Below are positions 1-7,934 of a stretch of 32,645 bases of DNA, in pieces; the first letter of the stretch is position 1, and each line of letters opens with the position of its first letter. The DNA lies in the NCBI GenBank assembly GCA_027490345.1, contig JAIXYF010000250.1, positions 1 through 32,645 of the forward strand, in the 5' to 3' direction. The DNA comes from Novosphingobium sp. (GTDB lineage Bacteria > Pseudomonadota > Alphaproteobacteria > Sphingomonadales > Sphingomonadaceae). The notes beneath the pieces were generated by a model. That model was not told the origin of the DNA. It did not search any database and saw only the letters and a list, made by a program, of their open reading frames with translations. The position numbers and the translations under genes were made by a program.

Positions 1-233
1 CTAGGGTGACAAAGTGACACCTCAAGGCGTTCATGCGTTCAGCCGACGATGTCAAAGACCTTCACGGCGATCATGACAAGACGAGGCCGTGTAGGACAGC
101 GAAAACGTTTCGGTGATTGCGATTTGCCGTCGTGCGGATTGGCAACCGGCGGGAGGTTCTTCGGCGCTGACCCTTTTAATGCGGCGTCTTTCGCCCACTT
201 GCGGACAAAATCCGTCGCTCATAGGCTTACCAG

Positions 234-641
234 ATGCGGTTGATGATACTCCTGCTTCTGCTGCTACTCGCCGGGTGTGACGCTTGGCCTACCATCGTGG
301 CCAATCCGACCCGGACCAATGTGTCGGTGCAGTATTTGCATAAAGATTACGACCATTGGTCCAATCCAATCCTGGTGCCAGCGAATGGAGCAATGCCGCT
401 CGCTATGGCGCATTGGATACAAGACTTGAAGGGTGTTCGTCTAAGAGACGGAGCGCGATCCTACTCGCTGTCGGATAGTGATATTCGTCGTCTCGAAAAT
501 GCCTGCCCAAGCAGCGCAATGGCTCGGAACTACTCCTTAGCAGGTAATTGCTACCTTTTATATTTAGGACAGGGCCGAGTTCGGGCCACGGCAAAGGAGC
601 CTCACGGCATACGTTATGGGCAGGTTGAGAACGGCAGCTAG
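234..641 (+). CDS. Small predicted lipoprotein, function unknown
   Basis: The 135-residue product begins with a short, almost pure leucine stretch followed by LLAGC, a good lipobox with Cys15 as the lipidated residue. It should therefore be exported and anchored in a membrane. The mature part is about 120 residues with two further cysteines and no motif that I recognise. The start could also be the second ATG at 243, which shortens the signal peptide by three residues; no clear Shine-Dalgarno sequence decides between them. Base composition is visibly less GC-rich than in the genes to the right, with codons such as ATA, TTA and AAA that are rare elsewhere in the window. This fits an accessory or recently acquired gene. 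The lipobox makes it likely to be real, but no function can be offered. Confidence 0.6.
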   Translation: MRLMILLLLLLLAGCDAWPTIVANPTRTNVSVQYLHKDYDHWSNPILVPANGAMPLAMAHWIQDLKGVRLRDGARSYSLSDSDIRRLENACPSSAMARNYSLAGNCYLLYLGQGRVRATAKEPHGIRYGQVENGS

Positions 642-725
642 GCCAATCGTTCTGGCTGCCAGCTGCAAGTCCGCTTCCCACCACTTCCAGCCATCACAGC
701 TCACCAAATCGCCACCTAAAACCCA

Positions 726-757
726 CCGTCGCCCCGTGCTTGACACGGGGCTTGGCT
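726..757 (+). repeat. Left arm of perfect 32-bp inverted repeat around the GIY-YIG gene
   Basis: These 32 bases are the exact reverse complement of 1117-1148. The core GCCCCGTGCTTGACACGGGGC (731-751) is itself a palindrome, with GCCCCGTG pairing imperfectly to CACGGGGC around a short centre. Each arm can therefore fold into a REP-like hairpin. The arm overlaps the first two bases of the GIY-YIG stop codon (756-758 on the plus strand). A diverged copy lies at 21306-21337. Confidence 0.9.
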
Positions 758-1082
758 ACCTTTCGGCCTTACCGCTCGGCATTGCACCTGCCGGATACCA
801 CAGCTCCCACAGGTCAAGCCAATCGGGATTGTCCGCCTCAATCAGCGCGAATTTCCATTCACGGCGCCATTTTTTGACGCGCTTTTCCCGTGCGATGGCC
901 GGTTCGATTTCCTCGTGCCGTTCCGCATAAACCAGCATGGTCTTGTCGAAGTCCCGGACATGGATTGATCCATCACCCTCGCGGTGCTGCCACACGCGCC
1001 GGATCAGATCGGAGGTGACGCCGACATAGGTTCCGCCGCGATAGCGGTTTGCCATGATGTAGACCCAGCCGCCTTTTGCCAT
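756..1082 (-). CDS. GIY-YIG superfamily nuclease (UPF0213/YhbQ-like)
   Basis: This 108-residue protein has the size and shape of a stand-alone GIY-YIG domain. The N-terminus holds the two signature strands as GGWVYIMAN at about residues 4-12 and TYVGVTSDL at about 18-26. They are followed by the helix RRVWQHREG, with the conserved Arg and His, and by a downstream Glu in a helix rich in EIEPAIAREKRVKKW. Family members cut DNA with one metal ion; single-domain bacterial members are poorly characterised. The gene is isolated from the operons around it and enclosed by a perfect inverted repeat, with the right arm touching its stop codon. That suggests the gene and repeats travel or are maintained together. 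Such genes are often misannotated as excinuclease subunit C, but the length rules out UvrC. Confidence 0.88.
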   Translation of the reverse strand: MAKGGWVYIMANRYRGGTYVGVTSDLIRRVWQHREGDGSIHVRDFDKTMLVYAERHEEIEPAIAREKRVKKWRREWKFALIEADNPDWLDLWELWYPAGAMPSGKAER

Positions 1083-1116
1083 CGCGCCTTCATGCCAAAC
1101 GCGAGGTTGCGAAGGA

Positions 1117-1148
1117 AGCCAAGCCCCGTGTCAAGCACGGGGCGACGG
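1117..1148 (-). repeat. Right arm of perfect 32-bp inverted repeat around the GIY-YIG gene
   Basis: This is the exact reverse complement of 726-757, starting 34 bases upstream of the GIY-YIG start codon. The two arms plus the gene form a 423-bp unit. No target-site duplication is obvious at 722-725 and 1149-1152, so a classical transposon end is not shown. Confidence 0.9.
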
Positions 1149-1223
1149 ACAGGGTGTTTGCAGAGATGACAGCTCCCCACCAATATCAGCCGCGCTACTA
1201 ACCGCCCGACTCCCCCGCGCCGC

Positions 1224-2945
1224 CTAAGCCGCTGACCTGTACCCCGCCCCCCGGATCAGCTTGCCGGGTCGCGCGCCGGTCGATTGATCGAACCTGCGGA
1301 TCACTTCGCCCGCCACCACCGTCGCCTCGTAGCCGCTCGCGCGCTGGTGGAGGCGGCGGCCGCCTGCGGGGAGATCGCGCACCACTTCGGGGAGGTGGAG
1401 CGAGAGGCCATCGAGGTCGATCACGTTAAGGTCGGCGCGTTCGCCCACGGCCAGCAGGCCGCGATCATGCAGGCCGACCGCGCGCGCGGCCTTGCGGCTG
1501 AGCATGTGGACGGCTTCGGCCAGATCGAGCTTCAGCGGCCCCTCCCCCTTCACGAACTGGGTGAGCAGGTAGGTCGAATAGCTCGCATCGCAGATCGCGC
1601 CATAATGCGCGCCGCCATCGCCGAGGCCGGGGACGCAATAAGGGTGCTTCAGCATCTCGTGCGCGCTGGCGAGCGAGGCGTTCTCGTAATTGCCGAGTGC
1701 GGCGAGGAACAGGCCGCGCCCTTCGGTTTCGAGCAGGCGGTCATAGGCCACTTCCTGCGGGGTGCAGCCACGCGCGGCGGCCTGGCCCTCCATGCTGAGG
1801 TGCGCAGGCGGCGCATAGTCCGGCGGATTGTCGAGCGGGAACAGCCAGCGCCAGTTGCGCGCGAGAGCGTTGAACGGATGGCCGGGGGCGAAGTCTTCGC
1901 TCAGCAGCGCCTCACGCAAGGCGGGATCGCGCATCGCAGCGACTTGTTCGGGGATCGGAAGGTGCGCGATCTTGCTCCAGCTGGGGCAGAGCACGAAGGG
2001 GTGCACCGTCAGCTCCAGCCCCGCGATCAGGCCGATGGGGCGCGGCATGACTTGCGCGTGGGCCGTGCCGCCCGCCGCGTTGGTCTTCTCCAGCATTTCC
2101 AGCACGCGGCGCCAGCGCGGCGCGGTATCGTTGCCCGATGCGAGCGTGAAGGTGGCGGGGCGGCCGCTGGCGGCGATCACCCGCTCGATCACGCGGTATT
2201 CCTTGTCCCACCCGACAAAGGCATCGAGCACGACCTGAAACGTGCCCGCGCCCACATCGCCCATGCCGCGCGTGATCGCCTCAAGTTCGGCAATATCAGC
2301 ATCGAAGGTGGGGATCGCGCCGCCATCGGCGGTCTTGTGGATCGACAGGCGCGAGGTGGCAAAGCCGATGGCCCCGGCGCGCATGGCTTCTGCCGTGAGG
2401 CGGCGCATCAGCGCGAGGTCATCCTCGCTCGCCGCCTCGCGCGCGGCGCCGCGCTGACCCATCGCATAGACGCGCAAGGGCGAGTGCGGGAGATAGGCGG
2501 CCACATCGATGTCGCGCTTCTGGGCGGCGACCTTGTCGAGGTATTCGGGGAAGGTTTCCCAGTCCCAGTCCAGGCCTTCGGTCATCACCACGCCGGGGAT
2601 GTCCTCCACGCCCTCCATCACGTTGATCAGCATATCGTGATCGGCCTTGCGGCACGGCGCGAAGCCGACGCCGCAATTGCCCATGACCGCTGCCGTCACG
2701 CCGTGGGCGGAGGACGGCGAGAGTTCCTCGGCCCAGATGCACTGGCCATCATAATGCGTGTGGACGTCAATGAAGCCGGGGGTGACGATCCGCCCCTTGG
2801 CGTTGATCTCATCCGCGCCGCGCCCGCTGAACGCGCCGATGGCGGCAATGCGCCCGGCGGTGATGGCCAGATCGCCGTCGATCAGATCGCCGCCGCTGCC
2901 ATCGGCGATGGTGCCGCCCCGGATAACCAGATCATAGTCCGCCAT
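1224..2945 (-). CDS. N-acyl-D-amino-acid deacylase-type amidohydrolase
   Basis: The 573-residue protein has the N-terminal beta-sandwich start MADYDLVIRGGTIADGSG and the metal-binding HxH motif in FIDVHTHYDG (His62 and His64), typical of the amidohydrolase superfamily. It also has GNCGVGFAPC, where a cysteine bridges the metals in D-aminoacylases, and a late DGGAHYGAICD segment that supplies the catalytic Asp. A C-terminal strand follows (ERADLNVIDLDGL). The length matches the D-aminoacylase/amidohydrolase-3 family. Members hydrolyse N-acyl-D-amino acids or related cyclic amides; the exact substrate cannot be inferred. The protein is predicted cytoplasmic. Its start lies three bases after the stop of the MAPEG gene, so the two are co-transcribed. 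A GGGAG about nine bases before the ATG supports this start. Confidence 0.88.
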   Translation of the reverse strand: MADYDLVIRGGTIADGSGGDLIDGDLAITAGRIAAIGAFSGRGADEINAKGRIVTPGFIDVHTHYDGQCIWAEELSPSSAHGVTAAVMGNCGVGFAPCRKADHDMLINVMEGVEDIPGVVMTEGLDWDWETFPEYLDKVAAQKRDIDVAAYLPHSPLRVYAMGQRGAAREAASEDDLALMRRLTAEAMRAGAIGFATSRLSIHKTADGGAIPTFDADIAELEAITRGMGDVGAGTFQVVLDAFVGWDKEYRVIERVIAASGRPATFTLASGNDTAPRWRRVLEMLEKTNAAGGTAHAQVMPRPIGLIAGLELTVHPFVLCPSWSKIAHLPIPEQVAAMRDPALREALLSEDFAPGHPFNALARNWRWLFPLDNPPDYAPPAHLSMEGQAAARGCTPQEVAYDRLLETEGRGLFLAALGNYENASLASAHEMLKHPYCVPGLGDGGAHYGAICDASYSTYLLTQFVKGEGPLKLDLAEAVHMLSRKAARAVGLHDRGLLAVGERADLNVIDLDGLSLHLPEVVRDLPAGGRRLHQRASGYEATVVAGEVIRRFDQSTGARPGKLIRGAGYRSAA

Positions 2946-2948
2946 GCC

Positions 2949-3362
2949 TCAGGCTCCCTGTGCCACGCGCACGATCCCGCCGATGAGCGAGCCGAGCACG
3001 AATGTGTAAATCGGCGGCATCGAGATATAGAGCGGGATCAGCCGCTTCTCCGCCGCCCGGTGATAGCCGCGCGCGTAGAGCACGCGCATGAAGGGCCAAA
3101 TCGCGCCAATCCCGGCAGCCCAATACGGGCTCACCACATAGGCGAAGAGCCACATTCCCGGCAGGAACAGCACGAGGTGCTCCAGCGTGTTCTGGTGCGC
3201 GCGGACATAGCGTTCGTATTCCTCCGGCCCATTGTGCGAGGGCACCGGGATTTTGAAACGCCCCCGCGCAAGGCCTGCCATGAGCAGCGTGAAGTAATAG
3301 GCCAGCAGCGCCAGCGCGCTGACGATCACGACGTAGACGTATGGATCGGTCATTGTTGTCAT
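2949..3362 (-). CDS. MAPEG family integral membrane protein
   Basis: The product has 137 residues and four predicted membrane helices. The family signature is RYVRAHQNTLEHLVLFLPG at about residues 51-69, closely matching the ExxxRxxxNxxE pattern that binds glutathione in MAPEG proteins. MAPEG members are small membrane glutathione transferases or peroxidases and eicosanoid-pathway enzymes; in bacteria their substrates are mostly unknown. The start at 3362 has GGAAGG a few bases upstream; an alternative ATG lies three codons in. It is translationally close to the downstream deacylase-type amidohydrolase and probably shares its mRNA. A hairpin-forming inverted repeat separates it from the upstream exported-protein gene, so that gene may be a separate unit. 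Confidence 0.87.
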   Translation of the reverse strand: MTTMTDPYVYVVIVSALALLAYYFTLLMAGLARGRFKIPVPSHNGPEEYERYVRAHQNTLEHLVLFLPGMWLFAYVVSPYWAAGIGAIWPFMRVLYARGYHRAAEKRLIPLYISMPPIYTFVLGSLIGGIVRVAQGA

Positions 3363-3446
3363 CGCGCCTTCCAGCCTCTCCCGGAGAGCAAAGCTGACGC
3401 AGCGCGGAGTTTGCGGATACTCTCACTTTTGGGGCCGTGCACACGA

Positions 3447-3478
3447 AGGCCTGCCCACCGCAAGCGGCAGGCAGGCCT
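3447..3478 (-). terminator. Inverted repeat after the exported-protein gene, possible terminator
   Basis: AGGCCTGCC (3447-3455) pairs perfectly with GGCAGGCCT (3470-3478) across a 14-base loop. It sits just beyond the stop of the minus-strand gene ending at 3501 and before the MAPEG start. There is no T-run after it on the minus strand, so a classical intrinsic terminator is not shown. It may act as a weak terminator or an mRNA 3' stabiliser. Confidence 0.45.
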
Positions 3479-3500
3479 CTCTGGTGCCATCGCCGGGGAA

Positions 3501-5111
3501 TCAGGGCAGCGAGACCAGCGTCTTCGTGTGCGCGGCGGGCGTGATCACCTTCACGTCATAAGCGCTGTTTTCCAGCACGGGATCGCTGGGGTTGCCGACA
3601 TAGAAGCACTTGGGGCCAAGGCTTTCGCGCGCCACGGTGACCTGGCTCGTGAGGCGGGCAAAGCTCTTCACTTGCGTGCCGCCCGCAGGCAGCGCGCCGG
3701 TGAAGGTCAGCGTATCGACCACGCGGCCGCGCAAGCGCAGTTCGGCGGTGATCGAGCCGTTGAAGGCTGTGGTTCCTTCGTTGCGCACGCCCCAGCGGAT
3801 CGCGGGCAGATTGGCGATGCCCTGCGCCACCACGCGCGTGCCGCCCGGGCCAAACGCAGGCTGCGGCACCGTGGCGCACCAGCTTTCGCTGGCAAGGCCG
3901 GTCATCGTGGCGGAAACGCCAGTGTTCTCCACAGTGGTGGTGCCGCCGCCCGCATTGAACAGAATGTTGCCCGGATCGAACGCCTTGATCGTGATCGTGG
4001 TGGCAGGCGGGGTTGTGGTTCCACCTCCCGTTGTCCCGCCTGTCGCGGCGAGCGCGGTGATGGCATAGCGGCCCTCACCCATGCTGCGCAGGCCATCGGC
4101 GGCGCCGCCCGCCCATGCGGTATCCACGAAATTGCGTGCCGCATTGATGCCGCCGCCGCTATTACGCGGGAAGCGCAGCATCGGCACCGATCCGCGCACC
4201 TTGCCGCTCGCGGTCTGGCCCGCCACGGGATTGAACCAGGTGAGCATGAAGGTGGGGCGCGCCGAACCGAGCGTAAAGCTGTGCGCGCTCATGCCCGGGG
4301 CCGAACCGGGAAGATCCTCGCGGCGCAGCGCGTTCATCCGCGCAAGGCCGGTGCCGATCAACGCGCCCAGCAGGGGGATCTGCCCGTTGACGATGCGGAA
4401 GCTGCCTGCCCCATCGGTTTCGCTGCCCGCCGTCAGCGACGTGATGCGCGGTCGCGGCACGAGCGTGACCGGGATCGAGGCCACATCGAATTCGGTATCG
4501 GGGAAGCAGTGGGCAAACCGCTCCAGCCCGCCTTCCAGCGCTGCGCCGATGGCTTTGGGATCGCACGGCGTGAGCGCGAAGGCCGATGGCGGATACTGGC
4601 GGCGCGTGCGCATCGTGATGGTGGCACTGGTGGCGGCGGTGAGTGCCGGAATGGCGAAGCGCAGCACAGCCACGCCCGCACCATTGCCAGCGGTCTCGCC
4701 GCATTGGCTGCCCGCCAGACGGCGGCGCATGATCGTGCCCGAAATCGCTGCGCCGCCAGCGATGCGCAAGGTGGCGCTTCTGAGCAGAGCCAGATCGCGG
4801 CCGACAAGGACAAGACCCGTATCGCCAGTGAAGATCTCCATGCGCGCGGTGCCCGCACTCGCGCGGCGGAACAAGACCGGGCTCGCCTCTCCGGCAGGCA
4901 GCAGCAGATCGCAGCCGCTGGCGTTGTCCACCCCGTAAACTTCGCGGACCGCGGCCTCGCGCACTTCAGTAGCGGCCGCAATCGCGCCGCTGACGGGCGA
5001 CTGGATGGGCGCGAGCGTGGGCGATATCTGCGCCAGAGCCGGTGTTGCCGCCAGCACCAGCGCGAGGCCGGGTGCCAGCGAGCCAAGGGTGTGTATCGAT
5101 GTGCGTTTCAT
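3501..5111 (-). CDS. Exported protein of unknown function with C-terminal CARDB-like region
   Basis: The 536-residue product starts with a Sec signal peptide (MKRTSIHTLGSLAPGLALVL) ending near ATPALA-QIS at residue 27. A mature N-terminal region of about 320 residues contains four cysteines. A low-complexity linker of Gly and Thr (GGTTGGGTTTPPATT) follows, and then a C-terminal beta-rich region of about 170 residues. The stretch IRWGVRNEGTTAFNG and the following AELRLRGRVVDTLTF resemble a CARDB/Ig-like fold, which often binds other proteins or carbohydrates on the surface. I do not recognise the N-terminal part. AGGAGA seven bases before the ATG supports the start. It diverges from the LuxR-type regulator gene across 223 bp, so that regulator could control it. 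Confidence 0.75.
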   Translation of the reverse strand: MKRTSIHTLGSLAPGLALVLAATPALAQISPTLAPIQSPVSGAIAAATEVREAAVREVYGVDNASGCDLLLPAGEASPVLFRRASAGTARMEIFTGDTGLVLVGRDLALLRSATLRIAGGAAISGTIMRRRLAGSQCGETAGNGAGVAVLRFAIPALTAATSATITMRTRRQYPPSAFALTPCDPKAIGAALEGGLERFAHCFPDTEFDVASIPVTLVPRPRITSLTAGSETDGAGSFRIVNGQIPLLGALIGTGLARMNALRREDLPGSAPGMSAHSFTLGSARPTFMLTWFNPVAGQTASGKVRGSVPMLRFPRNSGGGINAARNFVDTAWAGGAADGLRSMGEGRYAITALAATGGTTGGGTTTPPATTITIKAFDPGNILFNAGGGTTTVENTGVSATMTGLASESWCATVPQPAFGPGGTRVVAQGIANLPAIRWGVRNEGTTAFNGSITAELRLRGRVVDTLTFTGALPAGGTQVKSFARLTSQVTVARESLGPKCFYVGNPSDPVLENSAYDVKVITPAAHTKTLVSLP

Positions 5112-5334
5112 GCGTGTTCTCCTGCCAAGCCCCCGGCCCGCTTTGGATTCCAGCGCGCCTGCCGCGCCGGATAGCCACAGGGGTAACGCAGGCCGCGCGG
5201 GCCGGCATCGCCCACTTGGCTAGGCCGCATGGCTCGGCCACCGGTGCCGCAGTCTCTGCAGAACGACCTATTCGCACTGGAGCCAGCTCGCCATTTGGAT
5301 TAGCCTTGGCTCGGGGTTTAATTGGGGGGCTATC

Positions 5335-6012
5335 TTGGCGGCGTTGGCATGCGACGATCATCCGCTTGTGCGATCGGCACTGGCGCTGGTGCTGGAGGAT
5401 ATCGTCGGCGAACCGGTGCTGACCGCGACCAACTTTGCCGAAGCCTGGGCCCATGCCGAAGAGCGCCGCGATATCGTGCTAGCCGTCGTGGACCTGCATA
5501 TGCCGGGGATCGGCGGGATCGACGGGCTGGAAGGCTTGCGCGAACGCGCGCCGGGCATGAAGATCGTGGTGCTGACGGGATCGGACAGCGATGCCGATCT
5601 GCTGGCCGTTCTGGCGCTGGGCGTGGATGGCTTCGTGCCCAAGTCGGTCGAACCGGGGGTGGTCGAAGCCGCGATCCGGCTGGTGATGGCTGGCGGGCGC
5701 TATCTGCCCGCGCGCGTGGCCGAACTGGCAGCGCAGGGCTTGGGAGAGCTGGGCGCAACCCCGGTCCCGGTGGCCACGGCGGCTGCAGCGCCATCCGCGC
5801 CGCCGATCGAGGCCCCGCTGGGGCGGCTCAGCGCCCGCCAGCGCGATGTGCTCGATCAGATGGCGCGCGGGCGGGCCAACAAGGAAATCGCCCAGTTGCT
5901 GGGGCTTTCGCCCTCCACGGTGAAGACGCATATCGCGCATATCATCGCGGTGGTGGGCGCGAGCAACCGCACCGAGGCGGCCACGCGCGCGCGCGAACTG
6001 GGGCTGGTTTAG
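5335..6012 (+). CDS. NarL/FixJ-type (LuxR family) response regulator
   Basis: The 225-residue protein has an N-terminal receiver domain with the acidic pair Asp7-Asp8, phospho-acceptor Asp53 (VVDLHMPG), Thr81 and Lys103 (VPKS). A proline/alanine-rich linker leads to a C-terminal LuxR helix-turn-helix at about 155-225 (LSARQRDVLDQMARGRANKE, then STVKTHIAHI). The start is TTG at 5335, preceded five bases upstream by a G6 run that serves as the Shine-Dalgarno; another in-frame TTG lies at 5344. It converges on the TPR-secretin gene with only seven bases between the stops. The plausible partner is the histidine kinase at 9033, on the same strand but separated by the minus-strand secretin operon. 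Likely targets are the flanking exported-protein genes; this is inferred from position only. Confidence 0.9.
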   Translation: MAALACDDHPLVRSALALVLEDIVGEPVLTATNFAEAWAHAEERRDIVLAVVDLHMPGIGGIDGLEGLRERAPGMKIVVLTGSDSDADLLAVLALGVDGFVPKSVEPGVVEAAIRLVMAGGRYLPARVAELAAQGLGELGATPVPVATAAAAPSAPPIEAPLGRLSARQRDVLDQMARGRANKEIAQLLGLSPSTVKTHIAHIIAVVGASNRTEAATRARELGLV

Positions 6013-6019
6013 GCCCCGC

Positions 6020-7678
6020 TCAATAGCCACCGGGGCCGAGCAGATCGCCCAGCATGCGTTCGTTCAGCTTGCCCGGATCGGGCCAGGCCAGCGGGGAATC
6101 GCCCGGCGCCATGCGCGTGAACAGGCGCATGCGGGAAAGCCGCGCGGCGGCATCCACGCCATTTGACGAGGGATCGACAATCTGAGTCCACAGCTTGACC
6201 AGCCGCTCAACTGCCTCGGCCCGCGCCCAGGGCCTGCCGGGCAGCGCTGCCGGACGCGCGGGCGTGACGAGGATCAGCACCGAATCGCGGCGCGAATTCT
6301 TGCCGCGTTCGTTGAACAGCGAACCAGCCAGCGGCAGATCGCCCAGTAGCGGGGTCTTGGAAAAAGTGGCATCGTCCACGCTTTCCGAAAGGCCCGAAAG
6401 CACCAGCGTTTCCCCGAAGCGAATCTCCGCCGTGGCGGCAACGCGCTGGCGAAACGTGGTGAGCGCTTCGTTGAAGGTGCCGGCCCCGTCGCTGGTGAGG
6501 AACGAGCGCCCCGTCTCGATCCGCACCCGCGCGCCATCGGGGGTGATCTCGATCGGCGTGACCTTCAGCTCGATCCCGATATCGATCTGCTCCAGCTGCG
6601 CAGCATTGACCCCGTTGACCGCGACCTTGAGCGTGCGGCCGACGAAGAACTCGCTCATTTCGCCGCGATACGCAGTCAGGCTGGGCCGGGCGACGACCTG
6701 ATAGAACTGGCCCGCACGGTTGAACATGTTGATGTTGTAGGTCAGCTGCGGCAGCGTAATCGTCTCGGTAATCACGCGCTGGCTGCTGTCGCTGCGGATT
6801 TCGCCGCTGATGATCTGGCGGGTATCGCTGCGCGTGTTGCCGTATTGCAGGCGCAAACCATCCAGCAAATTCATGCCGATGCGTTCGCGCGCGGTGTTTT
6901 GCGCGAGCACGATGGCAACATCGACCGAGATCTGTGACGGCGCGGCAGCGGCCTCGGGCGTGCTTTGCGCCGGGGCCTGATCGATGGCTGCGGTCTGCAC
7001 CAGCTGCTGCAGGCGGGGATTGACCGCCGCCGCCCCGGCCGGATCGAGCGCGGCCAGCGCGGCCAGCCGCTGCGCGCCGCGCGGCGCATCGCCCGCCGCC
7101 GCTTCGGCCAGCGCGGCCTGGCGCAGCGCGGCGGCCTTGGCCGCAGGATCGGGCGTGAGTTCAGCCGCGCGCCCTGCCGCCGCCGCCGCCAGCGCCGCAT
7201 CACCGCTGCGATAGGCCGCTGCAGCCAGTGCCAGCAGCGCTTCGGGATGATCGGGCCGCGCCGCAACGGCCTGGGCAAAGCGGCGCGCCGCTTCATCATA
7301 GCGCCCGCGATCAAACGCAGCGCGCCCCGCCAGCGCGGCAGCCCAGAAGCTGCCCGGTTCGGCCTTCAGCGCCAGATCATAGCCCGCCAGCGCCAGCTCG
7401 GTCGCTTCGGGATCGGTGCTGCCCGCGCGCTGATAAGCCAGCGCCAGCAAGGTCTGGCTGGCCGGATCGCGTGGGCGGCGCGCAGTGAGTTCGGTGAAGG
7501 CGGCGATGGCGGGCTTGGTTTCCCCGGCATCGAGTGCAGCCAGGCCGCGCTGGCGCAAGGCAGCCTCGTCCAGCGGGCTGGCGGGCGGCGGGGCACTTTC
7601 GACCCGCGCAGCGCTGCCTGCGCCGCAGCCGCCGACCAGCGCGGTGCAGCACAGCAGAAAAGGCAGGCGGCGCATCAT
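6020..7678 (-). CDS. TPR-secretin fusion lipoprotein (GspD/PilQ-like secretin domain)
   Basis: The 552-residue protein starts with a lipoprotein signal peptide (LVGGC, Cys18). Four to five TPR-like repeats fill about residues 40-190, an Ala/Gln-rich linker follows, and a secretin C-domain spans about 265-485. The secretin signature is clear: PLLGDLPLAGSLFNERGK followed by SVLILVTP, as in type II/III secretion secretins. About 80 residues extend beyond it. Secretins form outer-membrane rings, and lipidation helps some of them reach the outer membrane. Here the usual periplasmic N0-N3 domains are missing and TPRs take their place. No GspE/F or pilin genes are nearby. The gene overlaps the upstream small exported-protein gene by four bases (ATGA), implying translational coupling. 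It could be an orphan export channel or a TPR scaffold. Confidence 0.82.
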   Translation of the reverse strand: MMRRLPFLLCCTALVGGCGAGSAARVESAPPPASPLDEAALRQRGLAALDAGETKPAIAAFTELTARRPRDPASQTLLALAYQRAGSTDPEATELALAGYDLALKAEPGSFWAAALAGRAAFDRGRYDEAARRFAQAVAARPDHPEALLALAAAAYRSGDAALAAAAAGRAAELTPDPAAKAAALRQAALAEAAAGDAPRGAQRLAALAALDPAGAAAVNPRLQQLVQTAAIDQAPAQSTPEAAAAPSQISVDVAIVLAQNTARERIGMNLLDGLRLQYGNTRSDTRQIISGEIRSDSSQRVITETITLPQLTYNINMFNRAGQFYQVVARPSLTAYRGEMSEFFVGRTLKVAVNGVNAAQLEQIDIGIELKVTPIEITPDGARVRIETGRSFLTSDGAGTFNEALTTFRQRVAATAEIRFGETLVLSGLSESVDDATFSKTPLLGDLPLAGSLFNERGKNSRRDSVLILVTPARPAALPGRPWARAEAVERLVKLWTQIVDPSSNGVDAAARLSRMRLFTRMAPGDSPLAWPDPGKLNERMLGDLLGPGGY

Positions 7679-7914
7679 GCCCGCGCGCCTTCGGGCCGCA
7701 CGCAGACATCGGCCTGACGCGCGCCATCGATGCGATAGGCGGCGCGCGGATCGGCACAGGCGGTAGGCAGGAAGCCAGGCACACGCGGCAAGCCCCGGCC
7801 ATCGAGCGCCGCGCCGCAGACATCGCGGCCGGGCTGGACGATCAGCCGATCATGGCTGGGCTGCGCACACACCGGAGTTGCAAGCAGCGCGGCGGCAAGG
7901 AGAATGGGAGACAT
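7675..7914 (-). CDS. Small exported cysteine-containing protein, unknown function
   Basis: The 79-residue product has a compact signal peptide, MSPILLAAALLATPVCA, with cleavage expected before QPS. The mature protein is only about 62 residues and carries three cysteines (DVCGAALDG, TACADPR, ADVCVRPEG), so one disulphide is possible. I do not recognise the family. It starts 20 bases after the stop of the upstream exported protein and overlaps the TPR-secretin start by four bases. It is therefore very likely made together with both and may be an accessory factor of the secretin. A GAAAGAG sits before the ATG as a weak Shine-Dalgarno. The coupling to neighbours is the main reason to believe in the gene. 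Confidence 0.72.
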   Translation of the reverse strand: MSPILLAAALLATPVCAQPSHDRLIVQPGRDVCGAALDGRGLPRVPGFLPTACADPRAAYRIDGARQADVCVRPEGARA

Positions 7915-7934
7915 GGCAGCTCTTTCGGAAAGGA

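Noticed and set aside
49-243. A 64-codon open frame at the left edge
   Set aside because: No Shine-Dalgarno, no signal or domain, and it overlaps the start of the better lipoprotein gene. I see no supported feature in 1-233.
756-1082. GIY-YIG product as an UvrC excinuclease subunit
   Set aside because: At 108 residues it contains only the GIY-YIG domain and none of the UvrB-binding, RNase H-like or HhH regions of UvrC.
732-1142. The repeat-framed GIY-YIG gene as an insertion sequence
   Set aside because: There is no transposase, no visible target-site duplication, and the repeats are internally palindromic, unlike IS terminal repeats.
1284-5174. A 1296-codon plus-strand open frame across three genes
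   Set aside because: It lies antisense to three well-supported genes (amidohydrolase, MAPEG, exported protein). It is rich in Arg, Ala, His and Gly, as expected for the complementary frame of GC-rich coding DNA, and has no recognisable domain.
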